From NCBI GenBank assembly GCA_030630075.1, contig DAOVNS010000026.1, positions 1 to 15,555 of the forward strand: a stretch of 15,555 nt of DNA. Reading direction: 5' to 3'. Position numbers and translations under genes: made by a program. Numbering within the stretch: position 1 is the stretch's first letter; every line of letters starts with the position of its first letter. The notes under the pieces were generated by a model. That model saw nothing but the letters and a program-made list of their open reading frames with translations. It was not told where the DNA came from and did not search any database. This DNA is from a bacterium. GTDB taxonomy: Bacteria > Dependentiae > Babeliae > Babeliales > UASB340. Positions 1 to 7,387 of this stretch are shown here, one piece after another.

Positions 1-215
1 AGATTTATATTAAATTTATTTTCAAGATTTTTTTTAATACAAATTTTTCTTTTGCTAAGTATGTTGTTTTCTTTTTCTATTGCGTATGAATAATTTTGAA
101 CAAACATTGTATTATTTATTGTTGAAGGTTTATTGCTTTGTAATTGGTGATTAAATGCAGTGCTTAATATAAGGCATAATGCAAAAAAATTATATAACGT
201 TTTTTTGCTTATCAT
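1..215 (-). CDS. Secreted protein of unknown function, 5' end only
   Basis: An open frame runs on the minus strand from an ATG at 215 to the left edge with no stop in 71 codons. The product begins MISKKTLYNFFALCLILSTAF, a basic start followed by a hydrophobic core, which is a typical Sec signal peptide of about 25 residues without a lipobox cysteine. The rest visible is Asn/Lys/Ile-rich and polar, with no motif I recognise. A weak AGGTAG-like ribosome binding site lies about 10 nt upstream. It is divergent from the gene at 450. The gene is truncated by the window, so length and function cannot be judged; the signal peptide and lack of stops are the support that it is real. Confidence 0.6.
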   Translation of the reverse strand, partial: MISKKTLYNFFALCLILSTAFNHQLQSNKPSTINNTMFVQNYSYAIEKENNILSKRKICIKKNLENKFNIN

Positions 216-301
216 ATTATTATTTCTACCTGAAGTTTTATGGGAAAAATAAAAAACTCGCTTAATAAAACAATGTTAACATGTTTCTTGCGGATTGAAA
301 A

Positions 302-329
302 TTGACATGTGTATAAATTATGCTAAAGT
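302..329 (+). promoter_or_regulatory. Sigma70-type promoter with extended -10
   Basis: A perfect TTGACA (302-307) is followed after 16 bp by TAAAGT (324-329), preceded by TGC, giving an extended -10. Transcription would start near 336 and leave a leader of about 114 nt before the gene at 450. The 216-449 stretch holds nothing else I can name; the promoter of the divergent gene at 215 must also lie here but is not clear. Confidence 0.5.
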
Positions 330-449
330 TTAATTCTTAAATAGTTAGTTTGGGCTGGGATTTGTTTGAGTGTTTCAATCAACTTTCAGTTTCAAAGTAT
401 TTGTATTGTGTATTATTTTATTCATTTAACACCTTTTTGAGGGGGAATT

Positions 450-1085
450 ATGAAAAAAGTCGTTTTAGGACTCGTACTTTCAGCTGCGTTAGCTGGATCT
501 AATGTTTCTGCTAAAGTTTGGGGTCAAGAAGCCGTAGAGAATCTATTTGGCAAAACAACAACTCATATTAAAAACAACAAATGGACCTACGGTATTAGTG
601 CTGCTTCCGTTGTTGCTGTTGGTGGAGCTGTTGCTTATGATCTTACTCATGACAAAAAAATTCTTGAAGCTGCAAATGCTGCTGGAATTTTAACTGCAGA
701 AAAATATGAACAAATTAAAGTTTACATGAAAGCAAATCCTAAAAAAGCTATCGCAATGTTAACATCTGTTATAGTTGTTGCTGGTCTTGGTGGATTTGTT
801 GCTGGCGATATGTTAGTAAATGGTAAAGATGATTCTTTGACAATGGCTGGTTGGAATAAAGTTTTCGGAAAAAAAACAGACTTAGCCGAAAAAACAGACT
901 TAGCAGAAAAAGCTGGTTTTCCTCCAATGATCATGAAATCATTGCCAGCTAAACCAGAATGTACGAAACCTAGAACTGAGAAAGATTTAGATTTTGTACT
1001 TGGAGTTACCACTCCTGCAAAAGATATTCCTACACCATCAGTTCCTGCTTCTACAATTAGCATGGGTAGACCTTTTGTAAATTAA
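450..1085 (+). CDS. Small secreted protein with two glycine-rich membrane segments
   Basis: The 211-residue product starts with a clear signal peptide (residues 1-21, cleavage likely after VSA). Two hydrophobic segments follow at about 45-66 and 99-122, both rich in Gly, Ala and Val (for example VVAVGGAVA and VVAGLGGFVAG), which is typical of tightly packed helical hairpins. A soluble tail carries two exact copies of KTDLAE (142-153), then a Pro/Thr/Ser-rich C-terminus. The start is firm: ATG 450 sits 4 nt after GAGGGGG (439-445). A long leader and a promoter precede it, and a bidirectional terminator follows. I do not recognise a family. An envelope or secreted surface protein is likely from the signal peptide and topology; any function is unknown. 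Confidence 0.8.
   Translation: MKKVVLGLVLSAALAGSNVSAKVWGQEAVENLFGKTTTHIKNNKWTYGISAASVVAVGGAVAYDLTHDKKILEAANAAGILTAEKYEQIKVYMKANPKKAIAMLTSVIVVAGLGGFVAGDMLVNGKDDSLTMAGWNKVFGKKTDLAEKTDLAEKAGFPPMIMKSLPAKPECTKPRTEKDLDFVLGVTTPAKDIPTPSVPASTISMGRPFVN
873..908 (+). repeat. In-frame 18-bp tandem duplication
   Basis: Two adjacent 18-bp units (873-890 and 891-908) differ at one base and encode KTDLAE twice. It looks like a recent slippage duplication inside the soluble tail of the secreted protein at 450-1085. Confidence 0.85.
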
Positions 1086-1121
1086 TTAGATAATAAATTA
1101 ATTTAATAGATCAAAAAAAAA

Positions 1122-1153
1122 GGCTCTCGAAAAAAAATCGGGAGCCTTTTTTT
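1122..1153. terminator. Bidirectional hairpin terminator
   Basis: A 9-bp stem (GGCTCTCGA at 1122-1130 with TCGGGAGCC at 1138-1146, one G-T pair) is followed by T7 (1147-1153) and preceded by A9 (1113-1121). The A and T runs let it act on both strands, serving the convergent genes ending at 1085 (+) and 1161 (-). Confidence 0.9.
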
Positions 1154-1160
1154 GTACTTT

Positions 1161-1727
1161 TTATTTTTTATACCATTTCAAAAATTTTTGTAACGCCTGT
1201 AATCGATAAAGATATTTATCACCTTCTGGCGTATTTCTTATTTGCGCATATGTTTTATCGATTCCGTTTGGAATAAAAATGCAATCGTACGGTAAAGTTG
1301 GGCATCCAGAAAGTTCTTTTGGCTTTGTTAATGTTCCTTCGCATTTTCCTTCAAATATTGTGATGTTTTCTGGATCATCGATATAAATCATGTGCAGCAT
1401 AAAATATGCTTTGTCTTTCTCGTCTATTAATTTTTTTATTCCTTCAATCCCAATTCCGAGTGAAATGTACTTTGATAAAGTTCCTGGAAAGTTATTGTAT
1501 TTTTCAAAATAAATTGCAGAGTCATCTATGAGTAATGGTTTTTTTATTAATTCAAAGGCTTTGCGTGCTTTATCTATGGCGATTTCTTTTTGATCTAAAC
1601 TTTGAATTTCTTCAATATCTGTTTTGAACTGTTTGATTTTTATTGATGGTTCATTTTTTTCTATAAAACCTGAAACCTCTTCAAATTTTCCATCATTGCT
1701 TGTTACGTAGCAAATTTCTTTTTGCAT
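1161..1727 (-). CDS. HAM1/RdgB-family nucleoside triphosphate pyrophosphatase, divergent
   Basis: The 188-residue length and motif order match the HAM1/RdgB family, which hydrolyses non-canonical purine NTPs (ITP, dITP, XTP) to the monophosphate and pyrophosphate and keeps them out of DNA and RNA. Visible motifs are SNDGKFEE (10-17, for the family's T/SNxxKxxE), IDDSA (67-71, for the catalytic EDSGL), FPGTLSKY (80-87) and LPYDCIFIPNG (145-155, for GYDPIFxP.G). The C-terminal SHR motif is altered: the segment reads KYLYRLQAL (171-179), keeping the Arg but not Ser-His. The first acidic residue of EDSGL is also replaced by Ile. Start ATG 1727 has AAGGAA (1735-1740) about 7 nt upstream. Family membership is fairly sure; the substrate of this divergent member is not. 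Confidence 0.85.
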   Translation of the reverse strand: MQKEICYVTSNDGKFEEVSGFIEKNEPSIKIKQFKTDIEEIQSLDQKEIAIDKARKAFELIKKPLLIDDSAIYFEKYNNFPGTLSKYISLGIGIEGIKKLIDEKDKAYFMLHMIYIDDPENITIFEGKCEGTLTKPKELSGCPTLPYDCIFIPNGIDKTYAQIRNTPEGDKYLYRLQALQKFLKWYKK

Positions 1728-1892
1728 AAAAAAATTCCTTTTTGTTTAGTTTTGTATGGTTGTTATTTTATATTTTATATGGGATAACAATTTTTTATTC
1801 AAATTTTATACAAACAAATGCTTTTGGTGTTTGGATTTATTTCTTTGGGGTAAGGGTATTTTTTTATAGTCTAAGAAGTTGGGGGGAGTTTG

Positions 1893-3443
1893 ATGGGGAT
1901 AATAAATAGGGGTCTATTAATTGTAGGTTTTATTCATGCGTTTTCTTTTTCATATTTATATTTAATGCAAGAATCCGGAGGACGAGGTAAAGACTTAAAT
2001 GTTGCAGTAGATGAGGTTTTGAGCACATTAAATGCTGGGGTGCTGCAATTTAACCGTGTGGCTTCAGTTGCAGTAGTGGCTGCAGAAAAATCAGGCGAAG
2101 CTCTTGAAAAATCGCAACAGGCCTTGGAGCAATCTGCTAATGCATTACGTGGTGCAAATGAGTCATCAGAATCAATAACGCAAATTCAGGAGTTGCATGA
2201 TCGGGTTGTACTGGGTGCTCAAAATGTTCAACAAGTGGCAAATGATATTAAAGTAAACATAGAAGAAACATATAATCGCATACGAAAAGATTTTGAAAGT
2301 TTATCAAAAGAACAACGTGAACAAAATCTTGATGCAGCTATTCAAGCGGAAATAGCAAAAATAGAAGAAATGGAGAAGCTAGGTGTTTTTGATAGAGAAG
2401 CTAAAATTAAAGCTCGTGCAACAATTGATGCTGAAGAAGCAAAAATTAAAACATTAATTAAAAATTTAGTTGATGATCCAAAGCGTATATCAACTGTTGT
2501 ACTTGCAATATCTTCAACCGCTTTAATTATTTATACAATCAAAAATAGTTTATATTTGCTTATAAACCATTTAACAAAACCACGTGTTATAACAGAGACA
2601 TCAAGCAATTGGTTTAAGCCTCAACCAGAAATAGGTCTTAAGGAATTAATATTTTCTCCAGATTTAAAAAAGCAACTATTAGACCTTGCTTTACGTATAA
2701 AAACTGCAAAAAGTTATAAAGAAAATCTTCCCAATATTCTTTTTTATGGCGCACCAGGAACAGGTAAAACTGCATTTGTTAAGGCGCTTGCATATGATTC
2801 TGGACTTAAATATGCATTTACCTCTGGTTCAGAATTTGCAAAAATTACGGATTTGAATATTGCCAATAATGAATTGCGAGAGCTTTTAAGTTGGGCTAAA
2901 AATGATAGCAATGGTCTAATTATTTTTATTGATGAAGCGGAGTCTTTATTTGCCAATCGAAAACTTCCTGAAACATCGAAAGCTGCTCAAGATTTTATCA
3001 ACACTTTTTTAGCACTTGTTCCAGAAAAATCTCATAAAAAATTAATGTTTATTTTTGCAACCAATAACCCGGTTAAATTGGATGACGCTATTCTTGATCG
3101 CATTGGACCCAAAATTGAATTTGTTTTACCGCAAGAAGAAGAACGTCAAATGATTCTTGCCTTATATCTGCAAAAGTTTTCTGACGAAAACAAAGATGCA
3201 AAAGTTTTTATACAGTCAAAAGTAAAAGAAAATTTACCTGCATATGCTAAAAAATTAGAAGGCTTTTCTCCTCGAGCAATAAAATTTGTTGCGGAAGAGA
3301 TGATTGTTAATGCGAGACATCAAGAATATAAATGGCTTACTGATTGCATTGCGCAAAAAGTTTTAAGTGATGCAATAAATAATCTGCAACAAGAGGCATT
3401 ATGGAAAAAAGATCGTGACAAATTAATAGCAGCCGCAAGGTAA
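1893..3443 (+). CDS. Membrane-anchored coiled-coil AAA+ ATPase, ATAD3-like
   Basis: The 516-residue protein has an N-terminal hydrophobic segment (about 4-24), a long helical coiled-coil region rich in Ala, Glu, Gln and Lys (35-195), a transmembrane stretch (about 199-226) and a C-terminal AAA+ module. The module shows Walker A GAPGTGKT (286-293), Walker B LIIFIDEAE (342-350), sensor 1 ATNN (389-392), an arginine-finger segment DRIGPKIEF (402-410) followed by LPQEEERQ, and a sensor 2-like FSPR (458-461). Order and wording resemble mitochondrial ATAD3 (coiled coils, membrane anchor, then AAA+ with DRI...F.LP..EER), more than FtsH or ClpX. I see no protease domain. Start: ATG 1893 with GGGGGGAG (1881-1888) 4 nt upstream; the adjacent TTG 1890 is too close to that site. 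It is followed after 5 nt by the gene at 3449. An oligomeric membrane remodelling or scaffold role is inference. Confidence 0.9.
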   Translation: MGIINRGLLIVGFIHAFSFSYLYLMQESGGRGKDLNVAVDEVLSTLNAGVLQFNRVASVAVVAAEKSGEALEKSQQALEQSANALRGANESSESITQIQELHDRVVLGAQNVQQVANDIKVNIEETYNRIRKDFESLSKEQREQNLDAAIQAEIAKIEEMEKLGVFDREAKIKARATIDAEEAKIKTLIKNLVDDPKRISTVVLAISSTALIIYTIKNSLYLLINHLTKPRVITETSSNWFKPQPEIGLKELIFSPDLKKQLLDLALRIKTAKSYKENLPNILFYGAPGTGKTAFVKALAYDSGLKYAFTSGSEFAKITDLNIANNELRELLSWAKNDSNGLIIFIDEAESLFANRKLPETSKAAQDFINTFLALVPEKSHKKLMFIFATNNPVKLDDAILDRIGPKIEFVLPQEEERQMILALYLQKFSDENKDAKVFIQSKVKENLPAYAKKLEGFSPRAIKFVAEEMIVNARHQEYKWLTDCIAQKVLSDAINNLQQEALWKKDRDKLIAAAR

Positions 3444-3448
3444 ATTTT

Positions 3449-4879
3449 ATGAAGTTAAAAATTTATTTTTTTGTGTGTTGTTATTTTATTTTTTTTAATA
3501 ATAATGCATCTGTTTTTGCAACAGCAAATATTTTTCAGGAAAAATCTTTGCGCTCAAAATCTTTTGAAAAATCGATCTCTAATATTTCTTCAAATAAAAT
3601 CAAAAAAGCATTAATAAAAGTTCATGACATTTTTACTGAACATTATTCAAAAAAAAGAACGGTAAAACTTTTTGATAAAAAGAATGATGATGCAAAAGTA
3701 ACAAGTCGTAATTTTTTATTGAAAGTTGGAATTCCGTTAGGAGTTATCGTTGGGATATTTTATTTATTGTATCATTACTACAAAACAACATCGTTATCGT
3801 TAGGACCAGATTTTAATTCTTGGACTTTTTTGTTCACTGATTTTAAGCAAATACTTAGATCTTTTGGATTCAAAATTCTAGAATCTATTTTTGCAATATT
3901 GCGGTTGTCTGCTTTAGGTAGAAAAACTGATACTATTTTTGGTGATGGATTACGTATTGCGAGTTCTTTTTTGTTTCTTGTAAATAAAAATCAATTTTCA
4001 ACTGAAGGTTTTAAGCAAGGAGCATATTATAGTGCCGGGTGGGGTGTTTATGATATTTTTCATATGATTAAAACTTTTTATGATAATGCTAAAAGTGAAC
4101 AAGATGCGGATTTTGCGCAAGAGGAACAAGAGGTTCAATTTGAACGAATAGGTAGAATGCTTTGTTTGTATATTCTTCCTATTGCAGAATCTGCAACATC
4201 ACTTTTTTTGGCTTTAAATACGGATGAAACACCTGATGCAATTAAGGCAAGAAAGAATGTTCAAGCTATTTATTCTTTTGTTCGCTTTTTGCCTGTGTAT
4301 CTAAGAGCAAATCGAGATGTCGTTGATATTTTATTTGTTGTTAATTTATTAGTCGCATTTTTAGATTTCTGGCACAGTTCTGATTTGGCTTCAAATGCAG
4401 ATAATTTTGAAAAAGTTTTACCAGAAGAGATTCTTGTGGAAATTGATAAAGAAGTTGCCGAAGAGATTCCCGAAGAGATTCCCAAAGAAATTATCAATAA
4501 TGAACACGTTGATGACGAAAAAGCAGACGATGAAAAAACTAAGCCTGTCAAAAAAGTAGCAGAAGAGAATTTAGAAAAAGATTTGAATAAAACTTATCAT
4601 CCCAAGTCGATGGTTTGTGAAACCGGTTCTAGAAGTCCTATCCCCGTAAGACCTCAGATAAGTGCTTCTGCAAATTGTGAATTAATAAGAGTACTTACAT
4701 CCCGAATTGATAACTTAGTGCAACGTTATCCTTATCTTGAAAGTTTAGTAAGTAAGGTCAATCACTTAGATTTGCCTGAAGATATTGCGAATAGAGAACC
4801 AATTGATAATCGAAGTCTTCGTGTGATTTTAGAAGAAAAATTAAAACGAGCTGAAAAATTGATTAAGGAATTAGAATAA
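3449..4879 (+). CDS. Membrane protein of unknown function, partner of the AAA+ ATPase
   Basis: The 476-residue product has a signal peptide or N-terminal anchor (1-25) and a clear transmembrane helix at about 90-111. Weaker hydrophobic helices lie near 138-155, 169-180, 236-257 and 288-308. The tail from about 323 to 380 is very acidic with short repeats (EEIPEEIPKEI, DDEKADDEKT). A final helical, charged region (about 405-476) could form a coiled coil. No family is recognised. Its SD (AAGG, 3437-3440) lies inside the end of the upstream ATPase gene, so the two are co-transcribed and probably translationally coupled. That makes this the natural candidate for the ATPase's substrate, adaptor or membrane partner, which is inference. 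No terminator is evident after it. Confidence 0.8.
   Translation: MKLKIYFFVCCYFIFFNNNASVFATANIFQEKSLRSKSFEKSISNISSNKIKKALIKVHDIFTEHYSKKRTVKLFDKKNDDAKVTSRNFLLKVGIPLGVIVGIFYLLYHYYKTTSLSLGPDFNSWTFLFTDFKQILRSFGFKILESIFAILRLSALGRKTDTIFGDGLRIASSFLFLVNKNQFSTEGFKQGAYYSAGWGVYDIFHMIKTFYDNAKSEQDADFAQEEQEVQFERIGRMLCLYILPIAESATSLFLALNTDETPDAIKARKNVQAIYSFVRFLPVYLRANRDVVDILFVVNLLVAFLDFWHSSDLASNADNFEKVLPEEILVEIDKEVAEEIPEEIPKEIINNEHVDDEKADDEKTKPVKKVAEENLEKDLNKTYHPKSMVCETGSRSPIPVRPQISASANCELIRVLTSRIDNLVQRYPYLESLVSKVNHLDLPEDIANREPIDNRSLRVILEEKLKRAEKLIKELE
4460..4483 (+). repeat. In-frame 12-bp perfect tandem repeat
   Basis: Two identical 12-bp units (4460-4471, 4472-4483) encode EEIP twice, with a degenerate third copy (KEI) after them. 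They lie in the acidic low-complexity tail of the membrane protein at 3449-4879. Confidence 0.8.
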
Positions 4880-4934
4880 GAATTTTAGAAGTGAGGTTGA
4901 GTAGTTAGTTTATGAGCGAAATTAAAGTGAAGTT

Positions 4935-4963
4935 TTGTTATCCATGTGAATGTTTGGTATGAT
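4935..4963 (+). promoter_or_regulatory. Strong sigma70-type promoter of the sbtAB operon
   Basis: TTGTTA (4935-4940) is separated by exactly 17 bp from TATGAT (4958-4963), and TGG directly before the latter makes an extended -10. Transcription would start near 4970, giving a leader of about 50 nt before the transporter at 5022. This supports sbtAB being a unit separate from the upstream AAA+ operon. Confidence 0.6.
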
Positions 4964-5021
4964 TTTAAGCATAAGTTATTATGTATGCGTTGTTTATAAA
5001 ACATAGGTTGATTTATTATTT

Positions 5022-5972
5022 ATGAGTATTATTGATTCGATTATATTATTTTTTATCTTTGGTGTGGTTGTTGGATTGTTGCGTATAAAATTATGTTTGC
5101 CTCGCCAAATATATGATTTTGTGACTATTTTGTTACTACTATCGATAGGTTTAAAAGGCGGCATTGAGATGGCGCGACTATCGTTAGGATTTTTATTTCC
5201 ACAAATTATTGCTGCAATCGCAATGGGATTTTTATTGCCGTTTATTGCTTATCCTATATTGCGTTACATTGGTCGTTTAAATTTGCCTGACGCAGCATCT
5301 ATTGCCGCTCATTATGGTTCGGTTAGTGTTGGAACATTTGCAGTTGCAACTTCTTTTCTTGTTTCAAAAAATATACCTTTCGAAAAATACATGGCCTTAT
5401 TTCTCGTTTTGCTAGAATCTCCTGCAATCGTATCGGGAATTTTATTGGCTCGTGGATTTAGTTCAGACACCAAATGGAAAGATGTTTTTAGCGAAGCATT
5501 ATTTGATAAGGGTATTATTTTGATGCTTGGAGGTTTATTAATTGGTTGGATTATTGGACCAAGTGGTGTTGAGCCAATTAAACCGCTTTTCTTTGATTTA
5601 TTCAAAAGTATTTTGGCATTGTTCCTTTTTGAAATGGGAATTATTGCATCTTCACAACTTGAGTCTTTAAAACGACATGGTTTGTTTTTGTTTGGATTTG
5701 GTATTTTGATGCCGATTTTTTCTTCCTTAATTGGTATTTTAATCGGAAGTTTGTTGGGATTATCTGTTGGTGGTGTAACAATTTTTGCCACTCTTGCAGC
5801 TAGTGCCTCATATATAGCTGTTCCTGCTGCAATGCGTATTTCTATTCCTGAAGCAAATCCTTCATTATCTATTGCGTCTTCGCTTGGAATAACGTTCACC
5901 TTTAATGTTTTGGTAGGAATTCCTATTTATTATAGTTTAGCTCAAAGGGTTTTTATAATTTTAGGAAGGTAA
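5022..5972 (+). CDS. sbtA: SbtA-family sodium-dependent bicarbonate transporter
   Basis: SbtA (DUF897 family) imports bicarbonate with Na+ across the inner membrane; it is best known from the cyanobacterial CO2-concentrating mechanism. This 316-residue protein is hydrophobic throughout, with about ten transmembrane helices in two halves. The paired family signatures are present: GLKGGIEMA (43-51), GSVSVGTFAVATSF (99-112) in the first half, and LAASASYIAVPAAMRISIPEANPS (258-281 region) plus GITFTFNVLVGIP in the second. It is shorter than the roughly 370-residue cyanobacterial protein, lacking most of the central cytoplasmic loop. The ATG at 5022 has only a weak, distant SD (AGG at 5005-5007). 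The PII-like gene follows after 3 nt. With no carbon fixation visible, bicarbonate for carboxylases or another small anion is the more likely substrate, which is inference. Confidence 0.87.
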   Translation: MSIIDSIILFFIFGVVVGLLRIKLCLPRQIYDFVTILLLLSIGLKGGIEMARLSLGFLFPQIIAAIAMGFLLPFIAYPILRYIGRLNLPDAASIAAHYGSVSVGTFAVATSFLVSKNIPFEKYMALFLVLLESPAIVSGILLARGFSSDTKWKDVFSEALFDKGIILMLGGLLIGWIIGPSGVEPIKPLFFDLFKSILALFLFEMGIIASSQLESLKRHGLFLFGFGILMPIFSSLIGILIGSLLGLSVGGVTIFATLAASASYIAVPAAMRISIPEANPSLSIASSLGITFTFNVLVGIPIYYSLAQRVFIILGR

Positions 5973-5975
5973 GGG

Positions 5976-6272
5976 ATGGATTTTGCAAAAGAAAAGTTAT
6001 TGACTGTAATAACAGAATCGGATTTAGAAGAACGTTTAATTAAAGATATTAATAATTTAGGCGTTAAGGGCTATACAATAACTTCGGTTGAAGGTAAGGG
6101 CGAAAAAGGGATTCGCAATGCGATGTGGAGTTCTAGTTCTAGTATCAAAGTTGAAATAGTCTGTGATCTTAAAGTTTGTGAAGATATTATTAAATTTATT
6201 AAAGATAATTATATAAAAAATTATGCAACATTCTTATTTGTTGTAGATGTAGATGTTCTTTGTAGTGAGTGA
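5976..6272 (+). CDS. sbtB: PII-like regulator of the bicarbonate transporter (SbtB-like)
   Basis: The 98-residue protein fits the PII-like SbtB fold: a first strand (KLLTVITESDLEERL), then GVKGYTITSVEGKG (28-41, the nucleotide-binding loop region), a Ser-rich T-loop (about 41-57), the strand IKVEIVCDL and a final strand ATFLFVVDVDVL. In cyanobacteria trimeric SbtB binds adenine nucleotides including cAMP and docks on SbtA to block transport. The gene starts 3 nt after sbtA, with its SD (GGAAGG, 5964-5969) inside the sbtA end, so the pair is tightly coupled. It ends at LCSE just after the last core strand. The C-terminal CxxxxC redox loop of cyanobacterial SbtB is therefore absent. Start ATG 5976; stop TGA. 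Confidence 0.82.
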   Translation: MDFAKEKLLTVITESDLEERLIKDINNLGVKGYTITSVEGKGEKGIRNAMWSSSSSIKVEIVCDLKVCEDIIKFIKDNYIKNYATFLFVVDVDVLCSE

Positions 6273-6306
6273 TTTATTAGAGTTTTTTTCTTAAAGATGG
6301 AATAAA

Positions 6307-6332
6307 GTGAGCTTGATGATTATCAAGCTCAC
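6307..6332. terminator. Perfect hairpin terminator between convergent genes
   Basis: An 11-bp perfect stem (GTGAGCTTGAT 6307-6317 with ATCAAGCTCAC 6322-6332) closes a 4-nt loop. AT-rich tracts lie on both sides (AATAAA before, AAATTTGTTT after), so it can end sbtB (+) and the Nudix-like gene (-). The T tracts are short, so efficiency may be moderate. Confidence 0.75.
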
Positions 6333-6340
6333 AAATTTGT

Positions 6341-7126
6341 TTAGCTATTTGGATATATTGAGTTTATTATTTTTTGAATCATAGTTTGAGCTTCTTGTGT
6401 TTCGATCATGTATTGAAATTGAGAATTTAATTTAAGGTAGCGTGAACAAGGCAAGAGTTCGCCTTCGCTTTTAATTATATCTCTAATGTCAACCCATTTA
6501 TATTCTTGTTTTTCAAAAAAGCAATCTGGGAGTTGGGGCTGAGCTTTTTTTAGTTCTTCTAATCTTTTATTTAAGATATTATCTGGTATAAAGTTAACTT
6601 TTACAAACCAAGATCCATGAAGACGATTTCTTCCTTGTGTTGGCGTTGGAATTGTAATACTAATTTTATAATTATCGTCAAACTTGTCTAGAAAGAGGTT
6701 TGTTCCCTCATTGGATCTTTGTTCAGGATTAATATTACAGCTTTCTGAATTTAAAAATATACCGATAGTTTCTTCATGGGCTTCTCTTGCTGCTGCATGT
6801 TTAAATAGTTGCTTAGCGAAAGAAGGTGTTCTTAATAAAGTTGTTATGTATGGCCTTCTAGGTCCGCTGTTGAGTTCTTCTAGGATTTTATACTTGTTGA
6901 TATATTTATTTATTTGCTGTGATGCATAAACAAAATCATTAATTTCGGATGCATTTCCTGTAAAATCGGACCATCCCTTATCTTCTTTAGCTAGTAAAAT
7001 TAAAACCTGTTGACCGTTGATGGAATAAATATTTACTCCTTCTGTTGAATAACTAAATTTAAAGAAAAGTGACATTAAAAAACAAAGAGCGAAAAATTTA
7101 CGATTTAAAAAATTAACATATAACAT
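6341..7126 (-). CDS. Exported Nudix-like hydrolase with a split Nudix box
   Basis: From ATG 7126 the product has 261 residues. It begins with a signal peptide (about 1-27, basic NFLNRKFF then a hydrophobic core ending SYS). A motif AAAREAHEETIGIF (112-125) matches the catalytic helix REUxEExGU of Nudix hydrolases, which cleave nucleoside diphosphates linked to another group using Mg2+. The expected upstream glycine loop appears as GWSDFTGNASE (51-61), about 50 residues earlier instead of directly adjacent, so the Nudix box is interrupted by an insertion. This start is preferred because CTGGAG lies 6 nt upstream; an in-frame ATG at 7183 has no SD and would bury the signal peptide. Export of a Nudix enzyme is unusual and may point to a periplasmic or host substrate. 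Catalytic activity is uncertain. Confidence 0.78.
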   Translation of the reverse strand: MLYVNFLNRKFFALCFLMSLFFKFSYSTEGVNIYSINGQQVLILLAKEDKGWSDFTGNASEINDFVYASQQINKYINKYKILEELNSGPRRPYITTLLRTPSFAKQLFKHAAAREAHEETIGIFLNSESCNINPEQRSNEGTNLFLDKFDDNYKISITIPTPTQGRNRLHGSWFVKVNFIPDNILNKRLEELKKAQPQLPDCFFEKQEYKWVDIRDIIKSEGELLPCSRYLKLNSQFQYMIETQEAQTMIQKIINSIYPNS

Positions 7127-7387
7127 GAAAAACTCCAGATTTTCGTAGTTTACTGTGAATAGATTGATAACAATTTTTGGCATACAATTTGGTGGATGCT
7201 TTCGATCAATTTTCTATAAATATTAATTTCATTTAAAAATATAGTTTGAATTTCGAAAACGTAAGAAAAGCTATCACACTATCGGTTTGATTGCAATTTT
7301 TAAGAGATTATTTTCAAAAATCCTAAATTAAAAAAATATTTAAAACCAGCATTTTCTCCCCAAAATTATTTGTTTTTTGTCTTTTGT
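7127..7387. other. AT-rich intergenic region without a gene
   Basis: This stretch separates the divergent Nudix-like and cation exchanger genes. I see no open frame with an SD, no RNA gene and no strong hairpin. It must hold the promoter of the minus-strand gene, but no pair of good -35/-10 boxes stands out. Confidence 0.5.

Noticed and set aside
1782..1793. Sequence resembling a lac operator half (GGATAACAATTT)
   Set aside because: Only one half is present, there is no symmetry around it, and AT-rich DNA gives such matches by chance.
4880..5021. Terminator or small gene between the AAA+ operon and sbtA
   Set aside because: No hairpin with a T tract and no open frame with an SD; only the sbtAB promoter is supported.
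5312..5899. Long minus-strand open frame inside sbtA
   Set aside because: It is a shadow of a hydrophobic membrane protein gene, has no SD and encodes a low-complexity product.
7127..7183. Upstream ATG extending the Nudix-like protein by 19 residues
   Set aside because: No ribosome binding site precedes it, while the ATG at 7126 has CTGGAG at proper spacing and puts a signal peptide at the N-terminus.
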